This document shows positions 14,443 through 22,267 of a stretch of 23,840 bases of DNA, in pieces (within the stretch, counting starts at the first letter, position 1; every line of letters starts with the position of its first letter). The translations under genes and the position numbers were made by a program. This DNA is from a virus. Below the pieces are notes generated by a model, which made no database searches, was not told the DNA's origin, and was given only the letters and a program-made list of their open reading frames with translations. Where the stretch lies: positions 1 through 23,840 of IMG/VR virus record IMGVR_UViG_3300027491_000018; one strand, written 5' to 3'.

Positions 14443-15009
14443 GGAGGTCTGCAAAGATTTGCTATCGTCAACGGATAGAAGCCCGTTGGGGTTGGCGGCG
14501 GGGCGCTGCACCAGGTCGGCGCTCATTACGTTCGCGATGCGCATGCTGGGAGCGGAGCGAATGGCGCCAGACGGGGCGGCATCCCCGAGCATGGCCGGAA
14601 TCTCGGTTCCGTCAGCCATCACCCACACAGGACGGTATTCCAGCACCAGCGAAACGCCAAACTGGTCCGGCACCTTTTGCGCCAGTTCCACCAGCTTGTC
14701 ATAGGTGGCGCCAGCTTCGCGCTTGAACGATTCGAGAAACTCGAAGCTCTTCGCCTTAATCTTTTGCCCGTCGCGGTAAATGCCGCTGAAGAATCCGATT
14801 TCCTGGCCCAGTCGGTCCGTGCCGGCGCCGTCGTGCTTCAGATAAGCACGCAGACTTTTTCCAAGCAGCAGCCGCATCGCGTCTTCAATGCTCTTGTCAT
14901 CGATGTACAGCCCGTGTCCGGCAGCTTCGATCCCGCCCGTGATGAGCGAGACGTTGCGAAAGCCGGTAGAATCGGCGTTGAACTGTTCAAGGCAGACGCG
15001 GTTTGCCAT
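13978..15009 (-). CDS. Prohead protease-scaffold fusion protein
   Basis: A 343-residue protein; ATG 15009 is chosen because the longer frame (to 15102) runs back into the portal gene. Residues 1-185 look like a capsid maturation protease: LRAYLKHDG with candidate catalytic His59, FGVSLVLEY with candidate Ser120, and MSADLVQRPAANPNGL (162-177), a motif recalled from such proteases. Residues 205-282 are a charged heptad-like coiled coil typical of scaffold. The end (EGAEKRSFRKMNREALFAAF) is basic and may bind the capsid shell. The protein would guide assembly of the capsid subunit encoded next and then cleave the core. The catalytic residues are assigned by pattern only. Confidence 0.75.
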   Translation of the reverse strand: MANRVCLEQFNADSTGFRNVSLITGGIEAAGHGLYIDDKSIEDAMRLLLGKSLRAYLKHDGAGTDRLGQEIGFFSGIYRDGQKIKAKSFEFLESFKREAGATYDKLVELAQKVPDQFGVSLVLEYRPVWVMADGTEIPAMLGDAAPSGAIRSAPSMRIANVMSADLVQRPAANPNGLLSVDDSKSLQTSMTTPEIKTEIAPAVDAAALAAKDSEIATFKAEAEKQVAELSKLGETHKAALAERDAIIATLTADKTKAEAVVAELSKERDELKSKVEDLAAFDARQLGVAPVKVAHAQLARKSAAFKTPEEMLTAYEAMPEGAEKRSFRKMNREALFAAFSVRK

Positions 15010-15026
15010 AATCTTTTGCGGACTCG

Positions 15027-16856
15027 TCAACTTTCGCGTTCGATTTCGAGCACCTTCCGTTCGGCCCAGGCGTAGCCGGCATCTCCGCCCCAGAGCGCCC
15101 ACGCGATGCGGCCGGCAGAGGGATAACCTGGCTCGCCAGGGTTAAAGCCTTGGCCCTCTTTGTCCACTTCGTGCCGGCGGAAATACGCCTTCATGCGGAA
15201 AATCGTGTCTTCCGACAGATTGCGCCGGTTGCTGATGTCGCGAGCGCGTGCCACGCCAACCTCGGTGCCTCCGCGGCCGTACTCGTCGCGCCATTCAAGC
15301 CCGCGGGCAGCTTCAACGGCCATCTCGTCGGTGGGTCGAGTGTCCACCTGAAGGGTGGCAACGGACATCTGCGCGGCATCCATTGGCACCTGAACTGGCA
15401 CCGGGATCGGCTCGTTAGCGGTCGGCGAAAGATCCCCGCGGAGACCAGGCACCGGCAGACCAGCTTCCTCGAGCGCGTCATTCTCCGCGGCGCGGCTGGC
15501 AATGTGCGTCTTCAGGTCGATTCCCCGTTCCGCGCAGATGTCGCCTAGGTTGATAATGCCCGACAGATAATCGTCGCGCTGAGCGGCGGCATCGCGGCCG
15601 AAATCCACGGTCAGCCGCGGCGGCATCGTAAATGACCAGCGCCACCAGTCCTGAGAGGCAGGGAGGCGTCCCATCTTCACAGCCTTGGCAATCGCGTAAC
15701 CCACGGCGCGCCGAGCGAACGGCTTTAGCAGGTCTTGCCGATCTTCAACGGAGCGCATCGCCGTTGAGATGACGAAGCGAGTGTTGGCGCCGCCTAGCGC
15801 GCTGATGTCCCACGCAAGCTCGAACGGCCAGTTGATGCCGGCCATCGCGTTACGCAGCAGCCGGTCCATGAACTTTTGCCAGGCGTCGCCGGGTCGGTCG
15901 TTCTTGAACGCTTCGAGCTTGGATCCGCTGCCGGCCTTGAAGTGGCGGACCATTCCGCCCATGAATTCCTTCGCGGCCACGTCCTGCGTGACGAGCGGTG
16001 AGCCAGAAAGCGCAATCGCCGGGTCGCTCGTGTCAGCCAGCCCGCTCTCGTTGTATTCGATAAGCCCGATGCTGGACGCGAGCGCCGATGCCATCTTTTC
16101 GTAGCCCTGCACCGTCCGCAAATCCTTAAGGTCCAAAATCGCGTGCGCGAAGCCCGGCAGACCGCGGAATTGATTGATCCACGCCGGCTCGGCCAGCAGC
16201 ACCATATCGCGAGCGGTGACGTACTCGCGAGATTCTTCCATCTCTTCGCCGCCAGGCATCTGGCCCTCTTCCTCGACGTAATACGCGACCGGACGGCCCT
16301 GCGGGTTGATAATCACGCCATCGACGCACCGCAGCCCGGTAAACGGCCCTTCGAGCAGGAAGCCGTGACGGTCCACCTTGTCTGAACTCGGGTTGTGGAC
16401 TGCTTCGCTCGGGATTAACTGAATAGCTGGAAAATCGGTCTCGTACTGCGTGAGCAGAGCGCCCACGTCTCCGTCGCGATCCACGGCGACAGATGCCAGG
16501 TAAAGCGAGGTCTGGAAGTCGCGGCCGCCCACGTCGGCAATCGGATACCACTCGTTGATGAGCCAATCGCGTGCACGTTCGCCCCACGCCTGGTCCGTGC
16601 CTTCGAACTTAGGAAGCCAGCTGCGTCCAACCGCATACATTGCCTTGGCGTCGATAGCGCCTTTAGCTGGCCCCAAGTTGGCGTACAGCTTGCGCGAATC
16701 GCTCAGCAGTTGCTCGCGGTCGGTGGAATTTACCTCGGAGGAAATGCTGCCGATGGTGCGCACTTCTAGCGGCCGGCGCACAATCTCTTTGCGGTTGGTG
16801 GCGTCGAAAAGAGCACCCAGAGCGGCGCGGAATCGCTGCGGAAGTGGCGTCGGCAT
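15027..16856 (-). CDS. Portal protein (lambda gpB family) with extra C-terminal domain
   Basis: A 609-residue protein starting at ATG 16856, two bases after the upstream stop. The portal part covers about residues 1-480: LYANLGPAKGAIDAKAMYAV near the N-terminus, the wing-like region with AVDRDGDVGALL (124-135), RGLPGFAHAILDLKDL (231-246) and a C-terminal crown with DDYLSGIINLGDICAERG. It forms the dodecameric ring for DNA entry. After a Pro-rich linker (480-510) comes an unusual domain at 516-602 with YGRGGTEVGVARARDISN, HEVDK and YPSAGRIAWALWGGDAG. I recall this domain from other phage morphogenesis proteins, including proteases, but cannot name its function. Confidence 0.87.
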   Translation of the reverse strand: MPTPLPQRFRAALGALFDATNRKEIVRRPLEVRTIGSISSEVNSTDREQLLSDSRKLYANLGPAKGAIDAKAMYAVGRSWLPKFEGTDQAWGERARDWLINEWYPIADVGGRDFQTSLYLASVAVDRDGDVGALLTQYETDFPAIQLIPSEAVHNPSSDKVDRHGFLLEGPFTGLRCVDGVIINPQGRPVAYYVEEEGQMPGGEEMEESREYVTARDMVLLAEPAWINQFRGLPGFAHAILDLKDLRTVQGYEKMASALASSIGLIEYNESGLADTSDPAIALSGSPLVTQDVAAKEFMGGMVRHFKAGSGSKLEAFKNDRPGDAWQKFMDRLLRNAMAGINWPFELAWDISALGGANTRFVISTAMRSVEDRQDLLKPFARRAVGYAIAKAVKMGRLPASQDWWRWSFTMPPRLTVDFGRDAAAQRDDYLSGIINLGDICAERGIDLKTHIASRAAENDALEEAGLPVPGLRGDLSPTANEPIPVPVQVPMDAAQMSVATLQVDTRPTDEMAVEAARGLEWRDEYGRGGTEVGVARARDISNRRNLSEDTIFRMKAYFRRHEVDKEGQGFNPGEPGYPSAGRIAWALWGGDAGYAWAERKVLEIERES

Positions 16857-16858
16857 GG

Positions 16859-17137
16859 TCAGCGTAGGAAGGCGGCGGTTTGTGAAACGGGAGCAGTAAA
16901 GCCGGCGTCAATCGTCTGGATTGCCAACTCGCTTGCCATAATGAGATCAGCAATCGTCGTTCCTGGCAGCGCCTGAACGGTAATTGATTTCCCGTTAAGC
17001 GCCGTGCCGACGATCTGTCCGTTTTGCGCGCTCATGTCGGTCCACTTGGAGGCTTGCAGGTCTTCGAGCCATTTGCGCGGGTTGGCGGCATTATTGCGCC
17101 TCGCTTGACGCAATAGGATGCTCACAAGGATTTTCAT
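16859..17137 (-). CDS. Small protein in gpW position, putative head-tail joining
   Basis: A 92-residue protein from ATG 17137. The frame can be extended to a TTG at 17179 overlapping the upstream gene, which is less likely. A basic N-terminal half (LLRQARRNNAANPRKWLEDL) is followed by IVGTALNGKSITVQ and a helix (TTIADLIMASELAIQTID). Lambda gpW, encoded between terminase and portal, has a similar two-strand then helix pattern in 68 residues. The match is by order and pattern only. Confidence 0.55.
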   Translation of the reverse strand: MKILVSILLRQARRNNAANPRKWLEDLQASKWTDMSAQNGQIVGTALNGKSITVQALPGTTIADLIMASELAIQTIDAGFTAPVSQTAAFLR

Positions 17138-17156
17138 CTTAAAAACGCGGAATGCG

Positions 17157-17855
17157 TCAACGCAAGCCCGCGTGGGCAATGTCTATTGCCGAGATCTCGG
17201 GAGGACGCATTTCGCCGCTTTTTCGCAGGGTTGAGAACTCCACCGCAAGATTGTCGCGCACAATGCAATAACCTTCTCGCAGCGAAGCCTTGACGAGTGA
17301 CTCGGGGTGAATCGGGCAGCCCGCCTCGATCAGCTTTTGTAACTTCGCAAAGGTCTGGAAGTATTCCGACGCAGCGTGACTTCCCATGATCGCGAAACGG
17401 TCATTGATGCCACCGAATCGGCCCCACCAGGGCGTCAGTGCCTCGTTTACAAGCGGCATGTAATTCTGCTCGCAGCTGTGGAAGAAGAGGTCTGGCCTGA
17501 GACGCACGAAGACCTCGGGATCCTTGGCCGGCATGTCGCAGTAGAGTTCCCACCCCTTTTGCAGCTGCCAGAGCTGGCGCAGCACCGCTTGCATTGGAAC
17601 GCTGCGCGCATACGGCTCGAAACGCACCGGCTCGGCCGGCTCAGGAATCTCTGGCTGCGACGGCTCGACCTTGGCAACCGATGTTGAGCCGAAAAGCCCT
17701 CCCGTAATCATGTGCGACATCGCGTCCTCGTCTTCGACGGTCGAGAAGTAGAAATGCAGCGGCTGCGGAAGATGTCGTGCAACGTGCCATTTAAAAGTGT
17801 GCGCGCACGTCTTCCAGGTGCGCATTTGTCCGGTAACGATGATGACGCTGCTCAT
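17157..17855 (-). CDS. Glycosyltransferase-like protein
   Basis: A 232-residue protein starting ATG 17855, overlapping the radical SAM gene stop as ATGA. It has the pattern of sugar transferases found in surface-polysaccharide loci and large viruses: IIVTGQMRTWKTC at the N-terminus, VRLRPDLFF in the middle (an R-x-R/DL-type nucleotide-sugar site), and GGINDRFAIMGS toward the C-terminus. A Pro/Glu-rich insertion (about residues 63-80) is a probable loop. No membrane segment is present. Tight coupling to the radical SAM enzyme suggests they act on one pathway. The donor sugar and acceptor cannot be told. Confidence 0.72.
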   Translation of the reverse strand: MSSVIIVTGQMRTWKTCAHTFKWHVARHLPQPLHFYFSTVEDEDAMSHMITGGLFGSTSVAKVEPSQPEIPEPAEPVRFEPYARSVPMQAVLRQLWQLQKGWELYCDMPAKDPEVFVRLRPDLFFHSCEQNYMPLVNEALTPWWGRFGGINDRFAIMGSHAASEYFQTFAKLQKLIEAGCPIHPESLVKASLREGYCIVRDNLAVEFSTLRKSGEMRPPEISAIDIAHAGLR

Positions 17856-19195
17856 AATTTCATGCCTCGCAGTTTAGCGGCCCCGTCTGGATTCGCGATG
17901 TAGCCGTCGTCGATCTTCGCGGCAGCGTATTTCTCAAGCGAGCCGGTAACTTTGAGCGTGTGCAGTGGCGTGCCTTCGATTTCGGCCGTTCCGCTAAGTT
18001 GATGCGTGTCCAGTCCGCCGGTGGCGTAAAGGTTTTGGATGTACGCGACGGTTTCCTTTTGCTGTTCGGCAGTCTCGCCTGGCAGCCCAACGGTGAACGT
18101 GCCATGCACCGTCATGCCCATTGACTTTAACATGCGCGCCGTGTCCGCGGCCTTTTCCAAGTTAAGCCGCTTGTTGATGATGGAATCAATGACAGTCTGC
18201 GAGCCGCTTTCAAATCCGAGCTTCACCCCGAAGCAGCCGCAGTCGCGCATGAGCTGCCAGGTCTCTGGTTTCACCGTATCGGCTCGGCACATCGCGGACC
18301 ACGGGAGCCCTATTTCCTTCATCACCTGCGAAATGGCGCGGGTGTGCTTCTCGGTCAGGTTAAAGGTGTCGTCGTCCAGATAAATTGAGTTGTAGCGCAC
18401 GCCGGCATCCGCGGCCGCGTTAATCTGTGCAATGATTGATGCCTTCACCCATTCCGGCGTGTGGCATCTGACTGTCCGAGCGCGGGTGCCGTCGGGGTCG
18501 TTTCCAGTCATCACTGCCGGCCAAACGCAGAAAATGCACTTGTAAGGACAGCCCCGGCTGGTGATGAGCTGCAGGTGCGGCGACTTTTGTCCGGTCGGGC
18601 ATGCGTCCCAATAATGCCCGATTGTTTCTGGGTCGTGCAAAGGGAACGGCAAAGAATCCATTTCCTTTAGCGTCAGCAGGTCGTGTTCGAGCACGCCACG
18701 TTTGCCGCCGATAACCTTCGCAATCTGCTTGTCGTATTCGCCCTTTATGATCGCGACCACGTTTGGGTGATCGGCCAGAATGCTGTCGGCCTTCGCGCAG
18801 TCGAGCGGTCCGCAAAGAATGATCTTGGCCTTGGTTTGAGCAGCAAGCCAGCGAATCACCTTTTGATCGTGGACCCACGCCGCGGTGGCGGTTTCAATCA
18901 CCACGAAGTCCGGCGCAATCTGTGCGACGGCTGCACAGAATTCGTCGTAGGTCTCGCCACGAGCGATTGAATCTCTCACCTGAATTTCGGCTCCCGCCAG
19001 CAGCTGCTGCGTCATCGCCGCGGCCGAGGTCAGGAAAAACGGGAACGGCAGATACCCGCCAAACTTGAAATCGCCTGGCTTGTGAACGCTGTAGCGCGTG
19101 AAGGGCCAACGGGAGCCAGCCCGCACGCCGATTAGTAGCTGTCCGTTGCTCGGATCAATGTCCCACCACGGCGGGTTGGAGAATATGATTTTCAT
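17852..19195 (-). CDS. B12-binding-type radical SAM enzyme
   Basis: A 447-residue protein from ATG 19195. The open frame continues to 19375, but there it lies within the terminase gene. Residues 1-180 form a Rossmann-like domain resembling the cobalamin-binding domain of this family (KIIFSNPPW, FVVIETATA, KIILCGP, VVAIIKGE); the DxHxxG His motif is not seen. The radical SAM core has the 4Fe-4S cysteines C216, C220 and C223 (RGCPYKCIFC), then IYLDDDTF (271-278), GFESGSQ (328-334) and VGLPGE (369-374). Enzymes of this group cleave S-adenosylmethionine and often methylate unactivated carbons or rearrange rings. The substrate is unknown. The gene overlaps terminase by 41 bases and is followed by a sugar-transferase gene. 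Confidence 0.87.
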   Translation of the reverse strand: MKIIFSNPPWWDIDPSNGQLLIGVRAGSRWPFTRYSVHKPGDFKFGGYLPFPFFLTSAAAMTQQLLAGAEIQVRDSIARGETYDEFCAAVAQIAPDFVVIETATAAWVHDQKVIRWLAAQTKAKIILCGPLDCAKADSILADHPNVVAIIKGEYDKQIAKVIGGKRGVLEHDLLTLKEMDSLPFPLHDPETIGHYWDACPTGQKSPHLQLITSRGCPYKCIFCVWPAVMTGNDPDGTRARTVRCHTPEWVKASIIAQINAAADAGVRYNSIYLDDDTFNLTEKHTRAISQVMKEIGLPWSAMCRADTVKPETWQLMRDCGCFGVKLGFESGSQTVIDSIINKRLNLEKAADTARMLKSMGMTVHGTFTVGLPGETAEQQKETVAYIQNLYATGGLDTHQLSGTAEIEGTPLHTLKVTGSLEKYAAAKIDDGYIANPDGAAKLRGMKL

Positions 19196-20969
19196 CGTGT
19201 TTTTCTGGTGAAGGGATAAGTTGAAGGGCGAGTGCCACGGCCACCTGCATGGCCTCGCAGTCCCACATATGGTTCGGCCCTTGTTTCGTCCAGCGCCATT
19301 CGCTGCGGCCGGTCGCCTTGCTGATGCGCTCGCGCTTGATTTCGCCGCGCAGGTGGCGTGCATACTCCTCGCCATGATCGCGGCCGCATTCCCACGGGTG
19401 TGAGGTTCCGGCGACGAGCGCAGCCAGGATGTCCTTTACTGGATCGGATGCCCAGAACATGTAACGAGCGTAGCCGCCGGGCACCTGCGTTTGTTTGATG
19501 CTCGAAAAGAATTTCTGCACCTTCTGCCCTCCACGGCCTAGGTGCGCAAACGAGTCTTCGCCGCTGCCGTGAAGCGCCGTCCAGCCGTAGCGGATGCAGT
19601 CTTCGTAAACTTGAGCCGTGGAAAACTGCGCGTCCTCGAAGCACAGTTGCGGCTCCACGCCGAAGCGGGCGCGCACTTCTTCGGCCTGTTCGGTCGTGCT
19701 GATTTTGCCACGCCAGAGCAGCCGCGAGCCGCCGTCGCTGCGCCAGGCGCGAATGACCGCCCAGAAATGGTCGCGCTGCCGGTCAATGGTCATCATGCGG
19801 CGCGCTTCGTTTTCTATGCGTTCTGCGGCCTTCTCTTGAAATTCGCCCAGCAGGTAATCGCCGCGCAGCTCCACGGTAGCCCGCGTGATTTGCTGCTCCT
19901 CGTTGCGCCAGGGTAGCGCCAGCCGTTGCATGTAGAAATCGCGCAGCGGCGCGATCTGGCCGCGTTTTTTAAACTCGCCGGCCTGGATGAACTCCACGGC
20001 AAGCTGGCCGAGATCCTCCGCGAGCAGCGCGTTCCAGTTAAAGCTGCGGTGTTTCCCGTCTCGGTCAGAGCGCGGCGCGCTGTACCGCCCCGTGGCGTTC
20101 CACTTAGCCCGTGTGCCGGCCGAGTTCGTGTGTTCGTGACCGCACCGCGGACAGAGCCACCGGGTTGATGCTCGCACCTTTTGCTCGTCCCATTGGCCGT
20201 TGTCGCGCTTCGCGTTTTCGTCCCAGACGACGCACGCACGCTTTGCGGCTTCGCCCTCGGCGCGGCCGAAGAAGACCAGCGGTTGAAACGTGCCGCACCC
20301 GAAGCACTGCACGCTCCAGGCTTGGCTGGTACCATCGTGCCAGAGCCGGTCGAAATCGTCGCCATCCTGCGAGCCCTGGCTTTCGTTCAGAATCTTTGAA
20401 ATCCCGTCGCGGGCGTAAGCCGAGACGCGCCGGCGGGCGTGCGTTAGCAGCCCTTGCTTCCAGAGCCAGCACTCGCTGTTCAACTTCCAGCGGATCGACT
20501 TGCTCTGCAGATTGTTAAGATTCGCGCCGTTAATGATGATGTAGAAATCGCCGAAGTAGATTTCGCAGGTTGCCGCGTCGTGCTTGTTTTTCGGCAGCAG
20601 CCGAGCCACCGGCTCACAGTTGCGCAGCAGGTTTCGGTAGCGTCCCTTGACGTGCTCGGCTGCGCTCTCGTCGTCCTGCTGGGTCCACATGATCGGCCCC
20701 GGCTCGTTTGCGATGGCCCAGAGCGAGCAGATTTCCACGAACAGCGTTTTGAGCGTCTGGATCGCAGCGCGGCATGTCACCTCGCGCACGCGCTCGTCGG
20801 CCACAGCCTCGAACGGTTCAAGCAGGTGTCTGCAGGTGCGGATGTCAAAGGCGCCCTGGCGAGCGTAGCCACCGCCCAGCTGCACGAAATCCCGCGCCCA
20901 ATCGTGAATCGGCCGGCGATCTGGAAGCGCCCAACCGCGACGCCAGCCCTGCAAATTCTCGACGCTCAT
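19155..20969 (-). CDS. terL: Large terminase subunit (gpA family)
   Basis: A 604-residue packaging ATPase-nuclease starting ATG 20969, overlapping the small-subunit stop as ATGA. It has a degenerate Walker A (IQTLKT, residues 70-75), the conserved gpA-family stretch PIMWTQQDDESAAEHVKGRY (92-111), and two CxxC pairs (222/225 and 273/276) that make a zinc-binding insertion. The nuclease part has FEDAQFSTAQVYEDCIRYGW, an ASD motif (MFWASDPVKD) and a late acidic NHMWDCEAMQVA. Together with the small subunit it cuts concatemers and pumps DNA through the portal. Gly is replaced by Leu in the QTLKT box, common among divergent terminases. The C-terminus overlaps the radical SAM gene. Confidence 0.88.
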   Translation of the reverse strand: MSVENLQGWRRGWALPDRRPIHDWARDFVQLGGGYARQGAFDIRTCRHLLEPFEAVADERVREVTCRAAIQTLKTLFVEICSLWAIANEPGPIMWTQQDDESAAEHVKGRYRNLLRNCEPVARLLPKNKHDAATCEIYFGDFYIIINGANLNNLQSKSIRWKLNSECWLWKQGLLTHARRRVSAYARDGISKILNESQGSQDGDDFDRLWHDGTSQAWSVQCFGCGTFQPLVFFGRAEGEAAKRACVVWDENAKRDNGQWDEQKVRASTRWLCPRCGHEHTNSAGTRAKWNATGRYSAPRSDRDGKHRSFNWNALLAEDLGQLAVEFIQAGEFKKRGQIAPLRDFYMQRLALPWRNEEQQITRATVELRGDYLLGEFQEKAAERIENEARRMMTIDRQRDHFWAVIRAWRSDGGSRLLWRGKISTTEQAEEVRARFGVEPQLCFEDAQFSTAQVYEDCIRYGWTALHGSGEDSFAHLGRGGQKVQKFFSSIKQTQVPGGYARYMFWASDPVKDILAALVAGTSHPWECGRDHGEEYARHLRGEIKRERISKATGRSEWRWTKQGPNHMWDCEAMQVAVALALQLIPSPEKHDENHILQPAVVGH

Positions 20970-21472
20970 TCGGCAGGTTGCGCGGCCTGTGCGGCGGCCT
21001 TGCGTTTGGCTTTCTGCTCAGTCTTCCAGTCTTCCAGCGCGTTCTGCATGGACACGCACACCAGGTCCGCGTGTTCACGGGACAGCTTGCGGATCTCGCC
21101 CACGTCCAACCCGGCGACTTTAGGCGGAAGCTCGGTCGTGAATCCCTGATACATAGCGGATTTTACCCTGGCGGCCAAAAATAACAAAAAGTTGTCCACA
21201 TCCTCCGCGGGAATCAGCTTCGCCTCGGCTTGTGCGATCTTAATTTGATTCAGCCGTACCTCGCTCGCGAGCTTTTCCACGAGCAACTCTTCGCGACGCC
21301 GGCTTTTCCGAGGCCCAGCCTGGCCGAGCCCGTGCCGGTCGATGAATTCGCGCCACTCGGCCTCGGCGTAAGCCTTCGGCGAGTCGGGATATTCGCGCTG
21401 CCAGTTGCGGATCGCCGTCGGAGAGCAGCCGAGCGCCCGCGCCAGCGCCGTGTGCGTCTTGTGTTCGCTCAC
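20966..21472 (-). CDS. terS: Putative small terminase subunit (Nu1-like)
   Basis: A 168-residue protein starting with GTG at 21472, overlapping the upstream TAG by one base. Residues 5-28 form a helix-turn-helix (HTALARALGCSPTAIRNWQR), which would recognise the packaging site. A central basic helix (RKSRRREELLVEKLASEVRL) and a further helical C-terminus follow, as in terminase small subunits, which oligomerise. It ends in a charged, Ala-rich tail (KAKRKAAAQAAQPAE) and overlaps the large-terminase start through ATGA. A DNA-binding protein in exactly this place makes the call strong. Confidence 0.8.
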   Translation of the reverse strand: MSEHKTHTALARALGCSPTAIRNWQREYPDSPKAYAEAEWREFIDRHGLGQAGPRKSRRREELLVEKLASEVRLNQIKIAQAEAKLIPAEDVDNFLLFLAARVKSAMYQGFTTELPPKVAGLDVGEIRKLSREHADLVCVSMQNALEDWKTEQKAKRKAAAQAAQPAE

Positions 21473-21852
21473 TAGATCTTTTTGAGGTCGTTGATCGCGC
21501 CGGCCAGTTCTGGGAAGTGTCGCGCAATCACACCCAGCGCCCGCTCGGTCTCCTGCTGCTCAGCCTGTTTCGTGCGGTTGTGCTTCTTTCCCAGCTCCGT
21601 AAAGCTCCTGGTGAGCTGGCCCAGGTCGCCGGTTGAAAGCCGCAAGTAAAGCCAGATGGCTTCCGTGCTTTCGGGATCGGCCCCCATCCTTCCGAGATTG
21701 TAAATCCAACGATGCACCCGCTCGGGCGTTTCAAGTTCGCGCCATTCAATCAGGCGTTCGGCGATTTCCCCAACGAGCTCAGCCCGCTTCGGCCGTTCCA
21801 GCTGAGCCCACGGGTTCGTGGTCAGGTTTGGCTGCAGCGGAACAAAGTTCAC
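21472..21852 (-). CDS. Unknown small helical protein before terminase
   Basis: A 126-residue protein starting with GTG at 21852, overlapping the upstream stop as GTGA. It is mainly helical and charged (RAELVGEIAERLIEWRELET), with a long Gln/Lys/Glu segment (KKHNRTKQAEQQETERA) and no membrane segment. No known motif is visible. It is translationally coupled with its neighbours, so it may serve in replication-to-packaging transition or be an accessory DNA-binding protein. Confidence 0.72.
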   Translation of the reverse strand: MNFVPLQPNLTTNPWAQLERPKRAELVGEIAERLIEWRELETPERVHRWIYNLGRMGADPESTEAIWLYLRLSTGDLGQLTRSFTELGKKHNRTKQAEQQETERALGVIARHFPELAGAINDLKKI

Positions 21853-22103
21853 TGGTAGCGGGCCAGCGGGCTTTCCAAAATGCGGCGAAGCTCGGGAGTC
21901 AGCGTGGTTTCGATGTCAAACAAGTCGGGCTGATGCAGCGTCTCCACGGTCGCCAGCTTCAGATCCAGATTCTTCAGCGCCCGCAAATCCTCGTCATAAG
22001 CCGAAACGGCCTGTTTCTTCGCCGCCGACAAAACGTGGGTTGCTATTCTCACGCGCAGCAAAACGTCGCTCGCGGTCTTGTAGGGTGTGTGTGTCTTGCT
22101 CAC
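21849..22103 (-). CDS. Unknown small protein, first gene of the late block
   Basis: An 84-residue protein with a GTG start at 22103 and no Shine-Dalgarno sequence. It is helical with basic N-terminal and acidic C-terminal parts (LHQPDLFDIETTLTPELRRI). It is the first gene after the 164-base control region, so its transcript leader probably starts close to the palindrome at 22119-22130. No domain is recognised. Confidence 0.65.
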   Translation of the reverse strand: MSKTHTPYKTASDVLLRVRIATHVLSAAKKQAVSAYDEDLRALKNLDLKLATVETLHQPDLFDIETTLTPELRRILESPLARYQ

Positions 22104-22118
22104 AAATGCAGCGAAAGG

Positions 22119-22130
22119 TTTACATGTAAA
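22119..22130. promoter_or_regulatory. Perfect 12-bp palindrome, possible operator
   Basis: TTTACATGTAAA reads identically on both strands and ends 16 bases before the GTG of the first late gene. Its place between a -35-like TTGACT and the gene start fits an operator for a dimeric regulator. The short length means a chance origin is possible. Confidence 0.45.
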
Positions 22131-22141
22131 AAGTCAACGGT

Positions 22142-22162
22142 AAGGAAAAGTGCCGTTTCCTT
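22142..22162. other. 7-bp inverted repeat with 7-base loop
   Basis: AAGGAAA-AGTGCCG-TTTCCTT is a perfect inverted repeat upstream of the palindrome. The stem is AT-rich and not followed by a close U tract in either direction, so a protein-binding site is more likely than a terminator. Confidence 0.4.
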
Positions 22163-22267
22163 TGCATTTCGGACTGTCAGATTATCAAAACAGGCACCAG
22201 GAGTCATGTTTGATCGAATATGTGCCTTAAAACGCAAGGAATCGTGTGTTTTGGGCCATTTAGCGGC

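Larger units (their letters stand above)
22104..22267 (-). promoter_or_regulatory. Intergenic control region for the late operon
   Basis: The longest gap between genes in the window separates the replication gene from the packaging and structural block. It is AT-richer than its surroundings. On the minus strand it contains TTGACT near 22131-22136, which fits a -35 box although no good -10 follows, and GATAAT further upstream. Exact promoter boxes cannot be fixed by eye, especially as the host is unknown. Confidence 0.45.

Noticed and set aside
19196-19375. 60-residue N-terminal extension of the radical SAM protein
   Set aside because: Lies fully inside the terminase gene and is a low-complexity Arg/Ala stretch; the family-like sequence begins at ATG 19195.
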